Below, one piece after another: positions 1 to 9,114 of a stretch of 44,604 nucleotides of DNA. Source of the DNA: an uncultured Oscillospiraceae bacterium (GTDB lineage: Bacteria > Bacillota_A > Clostridia > Oscillospirales > Acutalibacteraceae); contig CAJUTL010000002.1 of the NCBI GenBank assembly GCA_910589395.1, positions 1 to 44,604 of the forward strand, read 5' to 3'. Position numbers and translations under genes: made by a program. How positions within the stretch are numbered: position 1 is the first letter of the stretch; every line of letters starts with the position of its first letter. The notes under the pieces are model-generated. The model had not been told where the DNA came from. It saw only the letters and a program-made list of their open reading frames with translations, and searched no databases.

Positions 1-117
1 CGAGCCGACAGGCGAGACCGCTGGTGCGAACCGACCGAGCCGACAGGCGAGAAAGGCAAGGGTTTCTACTATTCGTTAGCGCTGCAAATTCCAATTTATC
101 GCACTGACTGCCCTCTT

Positions 118-239
118 TGTCATTGCTGAGCAAAAAGCGAAGTAAACTCCGCTTTCCCGGCAAAGGATCTCGACCTTATTTTCTGGGAAAAGAGCCAAAG
201 GACGAGATCCTTCGCCACCTTCGGGGGCTCAGGATGACA
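118..239. repeat. MITE-like inverted-repeat element, family B copy 1
   Basis: The element begins TGTCATTGCTGAG and ends in ATGACA. It contains the family's signature text 'caaaggatctcgacc' and 'ggacgagatccttcg'. Related copies lie at 333-445, 11869-11955 and 26604-26734. No open reading frame is carried, so any mobility would need a transposase elsewhere (inference). Confidence 0.6.
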
Positions 240-332
240 ACTTGAGAGCCCTTTTCTCTTTTCTAACAACTAACTACTCACGGCTAACCGCTAACACACT
301 AAATTCCAATTTATCGGACTAGTTTCCCTCCT

Positions 333-445
333 TGTCATTGCTGAGCAAAAAGCGAAGTAAATTTCGCTTTCCCAGCGAAGGATCTTGACCTTATTTTCTG
401 GGAAAAAGCCAAAGGACGAGATTCTTCACTTCGTTCAGAATGACA
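333..445. repeat. MITE-like inverted-repeat element, family B copy 2
   Basis: Begins TGTCATTGCTGAG and ends TCAGAATGACA. It is closely similar to the copy at 118-239 and sits about 90 bp away in the same orientation. The inner part reads 'ggacgagattcttcacttcg', matching the copies at 11869 and 26604. Confidence 0.6.
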
Positions 446-674
446 GGAGGGAGGTGAGTAGATAACTGATAAATTCCAATTTATCATTTTGCTTATGGTC
501 GGGTCGAAAGCTATCCTTTCGCGCCAAGTCGCTTCACGAGTGCCTGCGCCGGCTCGGCGCCAAATTCCAATTTATTGAACCAAGTTCTTAAATTGCTCAT
601 TCCTCACTGCTCATTCCTAATTCCCAATGCTTCCGCCCTTTCCAAAAGTAATCGGCCACTCGCGGCTGACAGTT

Positions 675-714
675 AAAAAGCACCGCCCGTTTTCAAAACA
701 GGCGGCGCTTTTTT
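675..714 (-). terminator. Rho-independent terminator of the fatty-acid operon
   Basis: Read on the minus strand, a GC-rich stem (GCGCCGCC... / ...GGGCGGTGC, with GTTTT/AAAAC extending it) is followed by TTTTT. It starts two bases past the accA stop codon, so it closes the fab-acc operon. Confidence 0.85.
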
Positions 715-715
715 C

Positions 716-1480
716 TCAGAATTTCCGGAACCTTTCATAGCGCCTTTGCAGCAGCTCCTCCGGGGGAAGCTTTTGCAGCTCCGGCAGGATTTCCAGCAGG
801 GCGGTTTTCAGTTGTTCGCAGGTCTCACCGGCTTCCTTTTCCTCCGAAATCACCTTTTCCACCACGCCCAGCTCTTCCATATCCTGGGCGGTGATCCGCA
901 GGCATTCCGCCGCGTCCTTTACCTTTTTGGCGTCCTTCCAGAGAATGCTTGCGCAGCCCTCCGGAGAAATGACGGAGTACACGGCGTTTTCCAGGATCCA
1001 CACCTGATCCGCCAAGGCCAGGGCCAACGCCCCGCCGCTGCCGCCTTCTCCGATGAGCACGGAGATCACCGGGGTTTTGAGGGCCGCCAGCTCCATCAGG
1101 TTTTCCGCGATGGCCTGGCCCTGGCCCCGTTCCTCAGCGCCCAGGCCGCAAAAGGCCCCGGAGGTATCTACAAAGCAGATCACGGGGCGGTGAAATTTTT
1201 CCGCCTGCTTCATCAGCCGCAACGCCTTCCGGTAGCCCTCCGGGTTGGGAGAGCCAAAGTTTCTGCGCACCTTATCCTTCATATCGCCGCCCTTTTCCAT
1301 GGCGATCACGGTGACGGGTTCTCCGCCCAGGGAGGCGATACCGCCTACAATGGCAGGGTCGTCCGCGTACCGGCGGTCTCCGTGAAGCTCAATGAAATCC
1401 TCAAAAATGCGTTCGATATAGGAAAGCCCGGTAGGCCGTCCCTTTGCCCTTGCCAAAAGCACCTTTTCATATGCGCTCAT
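716..1480 (-). CDS. accA: Acetyl-CoA carboxylase carboxyltransferase, subunit alpha
   Basis: Alpha half of the carboxyltransferase that moves the carboxyl group from carboxybiotin to acetyl-CoA, giving malonyl-CoA for fatty-acid synthesis; it works in the cytoplasm with AccD. The 254-residue protein has the crotonase-fold signatures of the family: an ERIFEDFIELHGDR segment near residue 25, 'PEGYRKALRLMKQAEKF' around 80-97 and the oxyanion-hole glycines of 'IGEGGSGGALAL' around 142-153. Length is shorter than E. coli AccA (about 319) but normal for Firmicutes. Its ATG overlaps the accD stop by four bases (ATGA), so the two subunits are probably translationally coupled. It is the last gene of the operon, followed at once by a terminator. 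Confidence 0.96.
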   Translation of the reverse strand: MSAYEKVLLARAKGRPTGLSYIERIFEDFIELHGDRRYADDPAIVGGIASLGGEPVTVIAMEKGGDMKDKVRRNFGSPNPEGYRKALRLMKQAEKFHRPVICFVDTSGAFCGLGAEERGQGQAIAENLMELAALKTPVISVLIGEGGSGGALALALADQVWILENAVYSVISPEGCASILWKDAKKVKDAAECLRITAQDMEELGVVEKVISEEKEAGETCEQLKTALLEILPELQKLPPEELLQRRYERFRKF

Positions 1481-2331
1481 TGCTCTGCGCCTCCCTTCTG
1501 ATGGAGCCGCAGGAGTTTCGCGATGGTCTCCTTCTGCAGGGCCCTGGGCACGATCAGGTCCACAAAGCCGTGCTCCAGCAGAAATTCCGCCTTCTGGAAG
1601 CCCTGGGGCAGCTTTTTGCGAATGGTCTGTTCAATGACCCTGGCCCCCGCGAAGCCCACGGTGGCTCCCGGTTCTGCCATGATAATATCCCCCTCCATGG
1701 CAAAGCTGGCGGTAACGCCGCCGGTGGTGGGGTCCGTCAGCACGGTGAGATAGAAATTTCCCGCATCGCTGTGCCGCTTTACCGCAGCGCTGGTTTTCGC
1801 CATCTGCATCAGGGAAAGAATGCCCTCCTGCATTCTGGCGCCGCCGGAAACGGTATAGCCTATCACGGGCAGACTTTCCGCTGTGGCATATTCAAACAGG
1901 CGGGTGATTTTTTCCCCCACCACAGTTCCCATGCTGCCCATCATAAAATAGGGATCCATAAAAAACAGGGCGCAGGGCTCTCCCTCCACCTTTGCCGTAC
2001 CGCAGACCACGCCCTCCCGTTCCCGGGAGGCAAGCTTGGCGTTTCTGAGCTTCTGGTCATAACCGGGAAAGCCTAAAATATCCCGGCTTTTCAGCTCGCC
2101 GTACAGCTCCTGAAAGGTTTCCTCATCGGTAAGGTAGGTCACGCGTTCTCTGGGGCCTACCCGGAAATGATAGCCGCAGGAGGTGCACACATTCATATTT
2201 TCCTGCTGCTCGGAAAGGGGCAGCAGCACGCCGCAGTGGGGGCAGGCGTTGCGGATCCCGCTGTCCTCCGCTTCGGTTCCCCCCTTTTCCAGCTCGTTCT
2301 GAGGGGAACGGAACAATCCCATCAAATTCAT
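1477..2331 (-). CDS. accD: Acetyl-CoA carboxylase carboxyltransferase, subunit beta
   Basis: Beta half of the carboxyltransferase; pairs with AccA. The 284-residue protein has the expected N-terminal four-cysteine zinc ribbon (CPHC near residue 31 and CTSC near 50) and the crotonase-type core with 'GGARMQEG' and 'TTGGVTASFAM' (about residues 163-210). An AAAGGAG motif lies 11 bases before the ATG; a second ATG three codons on is possible. Tightly placed between accC (27-bp gap) and accA (4-bp overlap), which fits equal dosage of the two subunits. Confidence 0.96.
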   Translation of the reverse strand: MNLMGLFRSPQNELEKGGTEAEDSGIRNACPHCGVLLPLSEQQENMNVCTSCGYHFRVGPRERVTYLTDEETFQELYGELKSRDILGFPGYDQKLRNAKLASREREGVVCGTAKVEGEPCALFFMDPYFMMGSMGTVVGEKITRLFEYATAESLPVIGYTVSGGARMQEGILSLMQMAKTSAAVKRHSDAGNFYLTVLTDPTTGGVTASFAMEGDIIMAEPGATVGFAGARVIEQTIRKKLPQGFQKAEFLLEHGFVDLIVPRALQKETIAKLLRLHQKGGAEQ

Positions 2332-2358
2332 AAGCGCTATCGCTCCTTTCGTTCCGAA

Positions 2359-3681
<1,323 letters not shown>

Positions 3682-3710
3682 TCCGATCCACCTCGTTCAG
3701 CATTTAAATG

Positions 3711-3732
3711 TTCTTCTCTAACAACTAACAAC
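3711..3732. repeat. Short dispersed repeat (TTCTCTAACAACTAAC)
   Basis: Lies between the fabZ stop and the accC start. Near-identical text occurs at 262-280, 6184-6220, 9115-9163, 11765-11783 (inverted), 26567-26586 (inverted) and 41137-41160 (inverted). Always intergenic. Confidence 0.6.
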
Positions 3733-3739
3733 AGTTTTT

Positions 3740-4153
3740 TTAAGCGTCCACCAGCGCAAAGGAGAACTCGGCGCTGACGCAGAGCTTGCCGTTTACCCTT
3801 CCCGTGCCCTTGGCAAAGTAGAACGCGCCCCTTTGCCGGAGCAGCTCACATTCTGTTTCCAGAGTATCCCCGGGCTTTACCTGGCCTCGAAACTTTACCT
3901 TATCCAAACCGGTAAACAGCGGGGTTTTTCCCTGGGCCTCTCCCAGCAGCAGTACACAGGCGGACTGGGCCATCATTTCGCACTGAATCACGCCGGGCAC
4001 CACCGGATTTCCGGGGAAATGGCCCTGCAAAAAGTATTCATCGCCCTTGATATGGCATTTTCCGTGGGCTTTGCCATCGATCAGCTCTACCTCGTCCACC
4101 AGCAGCATGGGCTCCCGGTGGGGCAGGATCTTTTTGATCTCTTCCTTGTTCAT
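3740..4153 (-). CDS. fabZ: 3-hydroxyacyl-ACP dehydratase FabZ
   Basis: Dehydrates 3-hydroxyacyl-ACP to trans-2-enoyl-ACP in the elongation cycle; hot-dog fold, cytoplasmic. At 137 residues it is typical. The catalytic His sits in 'HFPGNPVVPGVIQCEMMAQ', and the Glu of the same stretch is the second catalytic residue. An AAAGGAG ribosome binding site lies just upstream of the ATG. FabZ is the only dehydratase in the operon. It is separated from accB by an unusual 289-bp structured gap with its own extended -10, so its expression could be partly independent. Confidence 0.95.
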   Translation of the reverse strand: MNKEEIKKILPHREPMLLVDEVELIDGKAHGKCHIKGDEYFLQGHFPGNPVVPGVIQCEMMAQSACVLLLGEAQGKTPLFTGLDKVKFRGQVKPGDTLETECELLRQRGAFYFAKGTGRVNGKLCVSAEFSFALVDA

Positions 4154-4442
4154 AACAGCTCTCCTTTATGCCATCAGCACCGCGGATATGATTACTGTAA
4201 ATTTCGTACACACCGAAGAAGTCCGGTGCTTTTCCGAAGGAAAAGAGAAACGCTTCGAGAAGAAAGGCTCTGCCTTTCTTTTGTTCAGGGGCTTCTTCAA
4301 GATAGCGACGGCTTTTTGTCATCGTTATTATACCATAAGCGCCATGGGCGCGTTGGTATCATGTGTCCATCGCCCGTCTGAGCGAAGCGAAGAACTGGGC
4401 GGGACAAGTAAAATTCCATAATATCCGCGCCCTTTGCGGATA
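4154..4442 (-). promoter_or_regulatory. Structured leader between accB and fabZ
   Basis: This 289-bp gap inside an otherwise tight operon carries, in transcript order on the minus strand: a 10-bp perfect hairpin that includes the accB stop (4419-4428 with 4436-4445), an extended -10 (TGGTATAAT, 4327-4335), a 9-bp hairpin with a 3-nt loop (4260-4280), a CTTTTCC/GGAAAAG hairpin with TTC loop just after it (about 4233-4249), and a weaker CACCG/CGGTG stem (about 4208-4225) before the fabZ ribosome binding site. None has a long T-tract. Function as attenuator, processing site or internal promoter is inference. Confidence 0.5.
4327..4335 (-). promoter_or_regulatory. Candidate extended -10 promoter for fabZ-accCDA
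   Basis: TGGTATAAT on the minus strand is a perfect TATAAT with a TGn extension. No -35 is recognisable at 16-18 bp, which extended -10 promoters can tolerate. It would give a leader of about 165 nt before fabZ. Confidence 0.4.
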
Positions 4443-4889
4443 TTATACGATACGGAACAGCGGTTGGTCATATTCTACCACCTGGCCGTTTGCCGCGCAG
4501 ATCTCCGCGATGGTGCCGTCTGTTTCGGCAGGGATCTCGTTCATCAGCTTCATGGCCTCGATAATGCACAGGGTATCTCCCTTTTTTACCTGATCTCCCA
4601 CCTCTACAAAGGGCTTGCTGTCCGGGGAAGCTGCCGCATAAAACACGCCTACGGTGGGGGAAGCCACTACCGTTCCCTTTTCCTCTTGAGGCGCGGCGGG
4701 TTCAGCTCCCGCCGGGGTAAAGGGAGAAGAAGCTTTTCCCGCCGTGCCGGGCAGGGAAGAAGCCGGTACAGCGGCAATTTCCCGATTCCTTTCCAGCCTG
4801 ATGGAGCTCCCTTCCTCGTGTATCTCCAGAGCGGTCAGATCGTTTTCCTTCATCACGCGGGCCAGCTCTTTAATTTGTTTGATCTCCAT
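4443..4889 (-). CDS. accB: Biotin carboxyl carrier protein of acetyl-CoA carboxylase
   Basis: Carries the biotin that shuttles carboxyl groups between AccC and AccAD. The 148-residue protein has an N-terminal helix-rich region (MEIKQIKELARVMKENDL), an Ala/Pro-rich linker (about residues 40-70) and the C-terminal biotinyl domain with 'CIIEAMKLMNEI'; Lys114 is the residue expected to be biotinylated. A GAAGGAG site lies nine bases before the ATG. Thirty base pairs after fabF, so in the same transcript. Its stop codon lies inside a 10-bp perfect hairpin. Confidence 0.96.
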   Translation of the reverse strand: MEIKQIKELARVMKENDLTALEIHEEGSSIRLERNREIAAVPASSLPGTAGKASSPFTPAGAEPAAPQEEKGTVVASPTVGVFYAAASPDSKPFVEVGDQVKKGDTLCIIEAMKLMNEIPAETDGTIAEICAANGQVVEYDQPLFRIV

Positions 4890-4919
4890 GGATAAAAACT
4901 CCTTCTCGATAGGGTCTCT

Positions 4920-6158
4920 TTAGGCCTCCGCCTTTTTGAAGGCCAGATACGCGTTGTGGCCGCCGAAGCCCAGGGAAGCGGAAAGGGCCAGGTCTACCGG
5001 AGCTTTCCGTGCGGCGTTCGGCACATAGTCCAAGTCGCAGGCAGGATCCGGCTCCTGATAGCCGATGGTGGGAGGGACCAGATCTTCCTTTACCGCCAGC
5101 GCGCAGGCAATGGCTTCCACCGCCCCGGCGGCTCCCAGCATATGGCCTGTCATGGATTTGGTGGAGCTCACCATGCACTTTCGGGCCGCCTCTTCCCCAA
5201 GGCCTTTCTTGATTGCCAGGGTCTCGCTGGAATCGTTCAGGGGGGTGCTGGTACCGTGGGCATTTACATAGAGCCTGGCAGGGTCCGCGCAGCCGCCGGC
5301 CTCGTCATAGGCCATTTTCAGGGCCGCCGCGCCGCCGATGGCTTCCGGGTGGGGGGCGGTGATATGATGGGCGTCGCAGGTAACGCCATAGCCGCAAAGC
5401 TCGGCATAGATCTTCGCGCCTCTGTTCTTGGCGTGCTCATATTCCTCCAGCACCAACGCCCCGGCGCCTTCGCCCATGACAAAGCCGTTGCGCCTCGAAT
5501 CAAAAGGAACGCAGGCGGCGGCAGGGTCTTCCGTGGTGGAAAGAGCCTTCATATTGGCAAAGCCCGCCACACCCACCGGCAGGATCGCCGCTTCCGCGCC
5601 TCCCGCCAGCACAGCGTCCAGATAACCGTGCTTGACGGCCCGGTATGCTTCGCCAATGGCGTTGTTGCCGGTAGCGCAGGCTGTGACCACAGGCAGCGCT
5701 TCCCCTTGGAAGTTGTGCTTGATGGCGATCAGCCCCGCCGCCATATTGACGATCAGCGCGGGAATGAAAAACGGAGAGACCCGGTGGGGCCCTTTTTCCA
5801 GCAGCGCCTGGTGCTGTTCGGAAAAGGTGTTGATGCCGCCGATACCGGAGCCGAAATAGGTGCCGATCCGCTCCGGAGGCAGCGTCCCTTTGACGCCGCT
5901 TTCCTCCACCGCCTGGGCGGCTGCGGCCAGAGCGTACTGGCAGAAAAGGTCATACTTGCGCACATCCCCCTTTTCCATGTACCGCAGGGGATCAAATTCC
6001 TTGACCTCCGCCGCCACCTTTACTTTGTATTCTGAAGCGTCAAACCTGGTGATGGGCCCAATGCCGCACCTTCCTGTTTTCAGCCCCTCCCAAAACTCGG
6101 GAACGCTGTTTCCAATGGGCGTGACCGCCCCCATTCCCGTAATCACAACGCGTCTCAC
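4920..6158 (-). CDS. fabF: 3-oxoacyl-ACP synthase II (FabF)
   Basis: Condensing enzyme that elongates acyl-ACP with malonyl-ACP. I place the start at the GTG giving MRRVVITGMGAVTPIG, eight bases after AAGGAG; this gives 412 residues, the usual FabF length, while the longer frame runs into the dispersed repeat at 6184. Catalytic Cys161 lies in 'VTACATGNN', and the two catalytic His are in 'NAHGTSTPLND' and 'KSMTGHMLGAAGAVE'. Thiolase fold, cytoplasmic dimer. Neighbours fabG upstream and accB downstream give the classic fabD-fabG-fabF-accB-fabZ order. Confidence 0.96.
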   Translation of the reverse strand: MRRVVITGMGAVTPIGNSVPEFWEGLKTGRCGIGPITRFDASEYKVKVAAEVKEFDPLRYMEKGDVRKYDLFCQYALAAAAQAVEESGVKGTLPPERIGTYFGSGIGGINTFSEQHQALLEKGPHRVSPFFIPALIVNMAAGLIAIKHNFQGEALPVVTACATGNNAIGEAYRAVKHGYLDAVLAGGAEAAILPVGVAGFANMKALSTTEDPAAACVPFDSRRNGFVMGEGAGALVLEEYEHAKNRGAKIYAELCGYGVTCDAHHITAPHPEAIGGAAALKMAYDEAGGCADPARLYVNAHGTSTPLNDSSETLAIKKGLGEEAARKCMVSSTKSMTGHMLGAAGAVEAIACALAVKEDLVPPTIGYQEPDPACDLDYVPNAARKAPVDLALSASLGFGGHNAYLAFKKAEA

Positions 6159-6183
6159 GCAGACCACTCCTTCCGTCGTACAG

Positions 6184-6220
6184 CCCTTGCCCTTCTCTAA
6201 CAACTAATTACTAACAACTA
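6184..6220. repeat. Short dispersed repeat between fabG and fabF
   Basis: Text 'CCCTTGCCCTTCTCTAACAAC' minus its first base is shared almost word for word with 9115-9135 upstream of fabK. The downstream portion repeats TAACAACTAA. It lengthens the false N-terminus of both neighbouring frames (M-L-E-K-G-K-G in each), which is a useful clue that the true starts are further in. Confidence 0.6.
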
Positions 6221-6955
6221 AATCGCCAACCCGCCGTCTACCCGAATAGTCTCTCCGGTGACATAGTCGGATTCCGGGGAAGCCAAAAACAGGGCCATGT
6301 TTGCCACGTCCTCCGGCGTTCCCATTTTTTTCATGGGGACCTGCTGCAGGAGGGGGTTATCTTCCTTGATATCCTTTGTCATCTCCGTGGCGATAAAGCC
6401 GGGGGCAATGCAGTTGCAGCAAACGCCCCGGCTGCCCAGCTCCTTGGCAATGGACTTGGACATGCCGATCAAACCCGCCTTGGAGGCCGCATAGTTTACC
6501 TGCCCCACGTTGCCTACCAGGCCTGCGATGGAGCTGATGTTGATGATCTTTCCGGCCTTTTTTCGCATAAAGTCCCGATAGCAGGCGCGGGTCATATGGA
6601 ACGCGCCTTTCAGGTTGATATCCAGAACCATGTCGTAATCCTCGTCCTTCATACCCACCATCAGGCCGTCCCGGGTGACGCCGGCGTTGTTGACCAGAAT
6701 ATCCACTTTGCCCAGGTCGTTTTTCACAGCCTCCACCGTGGCTTCCACCGCCGCTTCGTCCCGTACATCGCAAACGTAGGACTTGGCCCGGCGGCCCATG
6801 GCCTCGATCTCCCGGCAGGTTTCCAGGGCCGGTTCCTCCGGCCCCACGTAGACCACCGCGATATCGGCTCCATTTTCCGCCAGCTTCAGGGCGATGGCCT
6901 TGCCCAAGCCCTGAGAACCTCCTGTGACCAGCGCGATCTTTCCTTCCAGCTTCAT
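6218..6955 (-). CDS. fabG: 3-oxoacyl-ACP reductase FabG
   Basis: NADPH-dependent reduction of 3-oxoacyl-ACP, the first reductive step of each elongation round. The 245-residue SDR protein has the cofactor loop TGGSQGLGKA (residues about 11-20), NNAG (about 88-91), and the catalytic Ser-Tyr-Lys set in 'NISSIAGL' and 'YAASK' (Tyr and Lys near 152/156). It ends in the FabG-like 'ETIRVDGGLAI'. AAGGAAG lies seven bases before the ATG. Sixteen bases separate it from fabD. A second SDR gene (10227-10952) upstream of fabH is more divergent, so this one is the operon's FabG. Confidence 0.95.
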   Translation of the reverse strand: MKLEGKIALVTGGSQGLGKAIALKLAENGADIAVVYVGPEEPALETCREIEAMGRRAKSYVCDVRDEAAVEATVEAVKNDLGKVDILVNNAGVTRDGLMVGMKDEDYDMVLDINLKGAFHMTRACYRDFMRKKAGKIINISSIAGLVGNVGQVNYAASKAGLIGMSKSIAKELGSRGVCCNCIAPGFIATEMTKDIKEDNPLLQQVPMKKMGTPEDVANMALFLASPESDYVTGETIRVDGGLAI

Positions 6956-6971
6956 AAACAGTCTTCCTTTC

Positions 6972-7889
6972 TCAGCTTTGCAAAGCGTTCACTGCCGCCT
7001 GCAGGGTTTCCGCGTCCTCTACCCGAAGGATCGTTACGTCCTTCAGCGTTTTTTTCACCAGGCCGGAGAGGGTTTTCCCCGGGCCGCATTCGATAAAGGT
7101 ATCTGTGCCCCGGGCCGCCAGAGCCTCCAGGGTCTCCTGCCAGCGCACCGGGCTTTTTACCTGCTTTACCAGCAGCTCCCGGGCGCTGTCCGCGTCATAG
7201 GGCTCCCCGTGGAAATTGGCGTACACCGGCAGCCGGGGTTCTTCCACCGCCGTTTCGGCCAGCGCTTCAGCCAGCTCCTTCGCCGCGCTTTCCATGAAGG
7301 GAGAATGGAACCCTCCGCTGACGGCAAGCGGCACGGCCTTTCCTCCCGCTTCCGCCACTCTGGCGCAAAACCGGGAAAGCCCTTCCTTTTCCCCGGCAAC
7401 CACCAGCTGGCCGGGGCAGTTATAGTTCACAGGCCAAACCTGAGAAAACTCTTTGCACAGCCCTTCCACCGTTTCGTTGGAAAGCTTCAGCACGGCGGCC
7501 ATGGAGCCGGGATTCCGTTCCGCCGCCTCCTGCATGGCCTCCGCACGCTTGCAGACAAAGGAAAAGCCGTCCTCGTCCGGAAAAAGCCCCGCAAAGGTCA
7601 GGGCCGCCACCTCGCCCAGAGAAAAGCCCGCGGCGAAGTCGGCATGGATCCCCGTTTCCTCCAGGGCCCTTGCCGCCGCCAGATCCACACAGTACAGGCA
7701 GGGCTGGGTGTTTTTTGTTATGGAAAGCTCCTCCACCGTACCCGTAAAGCACTGGTTCGAGGTGCCGGGGCGAATGCCGTCCGCCGTGTCAAACACCTGC
7801 TTCGCGGCAGGGCTCGCGTCATACAGGGATTTTCCCATACCGCTGTATTGGCTTCCTTGGCCGGAAAATAGAAATGCGATTTTTCCCAT
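6972..7889 (-). CDS. fabD: Malonyl-CoA:ACP transacylase FabD
   Basis: Loads malonyl groups from CoA onto ACP. The 305-residue protein begins KIAFLFSGQGSQYSGMG, the usual N-terminal glutamine/glycine motif. The nucleophile elbow is 'GFSLGEVAAL' (Ser near 91), and the catalytic His lies in 'SGGFHSPFM' (near 200). Its substrate partner ACP is not encoded in this operon. It starts eight bases after the stop of the small membrane-protein gene, which suggests coupled translation. Confidence 0.95.
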   Translation of the reverse strand: MGKIAFLFSGQGSQYSGMGKSLYDASPAAKQVFDTADGIRPGTSNQCFTGTVEELSITKNTQPCLYCVDLAAARALEETGIHADFAAGFSLGEVAALTFAGLFPDEDGFSFVCKRAEAMQEAAERNPGSMAAVLKLSNETVEGLCKEFSQVWPVNYNCPGQLVVAGEKEGLSRFCARVAEAGGKAVPLAVSGGFHSPFMESAAKELAEALAETAVEEPRLPVYANFHGEPYDADSARELLVKQVKSPVRWQETLEALAARGTDTFIECGPGKTLSGLVKKTLKDVTILRVEDAETLQAAVNALQS

Positions 7890-7897
7890 AGGTTACA

Positions 7898-8116
7898 CTA
7901 CTCCCTGTCAGAGATTTTCTGTTCCTGCCGCTCCGCCGTTTCCGGCTTTTGTCCCGATTCTTTCGCCTGGATCTCCTCCGCGTTCTCAGCTTCTGCCGGG
8001 GCCTTCAGCTCACTCCAGGCCTCCTTGATCCCGGCCTTGACGGCTTCTTTCACTACGAAATACAGAACCACAACGCCTAAAAAGAGTAAAAGGAGAGAAA
8101 AAACGATAGGTTCCAT
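7898..8116 (-). CDS. Small single-pass membrane protein of unknown function, inside the fab operon
   Basis: I do not recognise a family with certainty. The 72-residue product has one hydrophobic helix at about residues 4-24 (PIVFSLLLLFLGVVVLYFVV), a short amphipathic part (KEAVKAGIKEAW) and a very charged, Glu/Lys/Gln-rich tail with low complexity. There is no signal-peptidase site. It is not an acyl carrier protein: the DSL phosphopantetheine motif is absent and so is the four-helix pattern. Yet it occupies the slot between fabK and fabD, 14 bp after fabK and 8 bp before fabD, with an AGAGGAAG ribosome binding site. A membrane tether or scaffold for the FAS enzymes is one idea, purely inferred. 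Confidence 0.8.
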   Translation of the reverse strand: MEPIVFSLLLLFLGVVVLYFVVKEAVKAGIKEAWSELKAPAEAENAEEIQAKESGQKPETAERQEQKISDRE

Positions 8117-8130
8117 CAGACTTCCTCTTC

Positions 8131-9075
8131 TCAGCCCAGCCAGCGTCCGGCGGTTTTCAGCACAGCCTCCGCCTCGGTGAACATCTCTTTGATGATCTCG
8201 GCGGCGGGCTGCTCTCTGTCTATCATGCCGGCGATCTGCCCGGCCAAAAAGTCGCCGGTCTTTTCATCGCCCTCCACGGCGGCCCGGTATAAAGCGCCCG
8301 CGCCCAGCTTTTCCAGCTCCTCGTCGCTCATGGTGCTGTATTCCGCCTTAAAATATTCCTTGGCAAACTGATTCTTGATCTGCCGCACCGGGTGGCCCAG
8401 CCGCTTGCCGGTGACCATGGTGGAAATATCGTTTGCCTTCAATACCTTTTTCTTGTAATTGGGGTGTACGCCGCACTCCTCGGCCACCAGGAACCGGGTG
8501 CCCACCTGCACGCCCACGGCGCCCAGCTGGAAGGCCGCGGCGATCCCCCGGCCGTCTCCGATGCCGCCGGCCGCCAGCACGGGCAGGTCCGTGGCGTCAC
8601 ATACCTGGGGCACCAGCACCATGGTGGTAAGCTCTCCCACATGGCCGCCGGATTCTCCGCCCTCGGCGATCACGGCGGAGGCCCCCGCCTTGGTGACCAG
8701 CTTTGCCATACCCACAGAGGCCACCACAGGGATCACCTTGATCCCGGCTTCCAGCCACAGGGGCATATAGCGGGAGGGGTTTCCCGCCCCGGTGGTGACC
8801 ACAGCGACCCTTTCCTCGGCGGCAAGCTTGGCCACCTCATCGGCAAAGGGGGACATGAGCATAATATTGACCCCAAAGGGTTTATCCGTCAGGCTCCGGG
8901 CAATATCGATCTCTTTTTTCAAGTGCTCTGCGTTGGCGTTCATGGCGGAGATAATGCCCAGCCCCCCGCCGTTGGACACGGCGGCCGCCAGCTTCCCATC
9001 GGAGATCCAGGCCATGCCGCCCTGGAAAATGGGATATTTGATCCCCAACAGATCGCAAAGAGGTGTTTTTATCAT
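8131..9075 (-). CDS. fabK: Enoyl-ACP reductase II (FabK), FMN-dependent
   Basis: Reduces trans-2-enoyl-ACP in the last step of each cycle; a flavin TIM-barrel enzyme related to 2-nitropropane dioxygenase and unrelated to FabI. The chosen ATG gives MIKTPLCDLLGIKYPIFQGG and 314 residues, the normal length, with AAGGAG eight bases upstream. FMN-site text includes 'QGGMAWIS', 'EGGESGGHVG' (about residues 128-137) and 'AAGGIGDGRGIAAAFQLGA' (about 170-188). The longer open frame extends only into the dispersed repeat. No fabI or fabL is present in the window, so FabK seems to be this organism's operon-encoded enoyl reductase, which usually implies low triclosan sensitivity (family knowledge). Confidence 0.95.
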   Translation of the reverse strand: MIKTPLCDLLGIKYPIFQGGMAWISDGKLAAAVSNGGGLGIISAMNANAEHLKKEIDIARSLTDKPFGVNIMLMSPFADEVAKLAAEERVAVVTTGAGNPSRYMPLWLEAGIKVIPVVASVGMAKLVTKAGASAVIAEGGESGGHVGELTTMVLVPQVCDATDLPVLAAGGIGDGRGIAAAFQLGAVGVQVGTRFLVAEECGVHPNYKKKVLKANDISTMVTGKRLGHPVRQIKNQFAKEYFKAEYSTMSDEELEKLGAGALYRAAVEGDEKTGDFLAGQIAGMIDREQPAAEIIKEMFTEAEAVLKTAGRWLG

Positions 9076-9114
9076 AAGGTAAGCTCCTTTTTCAAAAATC
9101 CGGACACGGGAAAA

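Larger units (their letters stand above)
1..715. other. Non-coding, repeat-rich stretch at window start
   Basis: No credible gene is visible. A 17-bp direct repeat (CGAGCCGACAGGCGAGA) lies at 1-17 and 36-52, and an inverted relative of it is found at 14690-14716. Two copies of an inverted-repeat element follow (118-239 and 333-445). The short motif AAATTCCAATTTAT recurs near 86, 300, 471 and 562. A segment at 490-560 resembles 26951-27043, and 585-636 belongs to the AGCAAT/ATTGCTCATTCCT family also seen at 11791, 11994 and 14611. Confidence 0.75.

Noticed and set aside
4038..4322. Minus-strand frame of 94 codons overlapping the fabZ start
   Set aside because: Its ATG lies only four bases after the proposed -10, so it would need leaderless translation, and half of it is fabZ out of frame.
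7898..8116. Acyl carrier protein gene in the fabK-fabD gap
   Set aside because: The product has a membrane helix and no DSL phosphopantetheine site.
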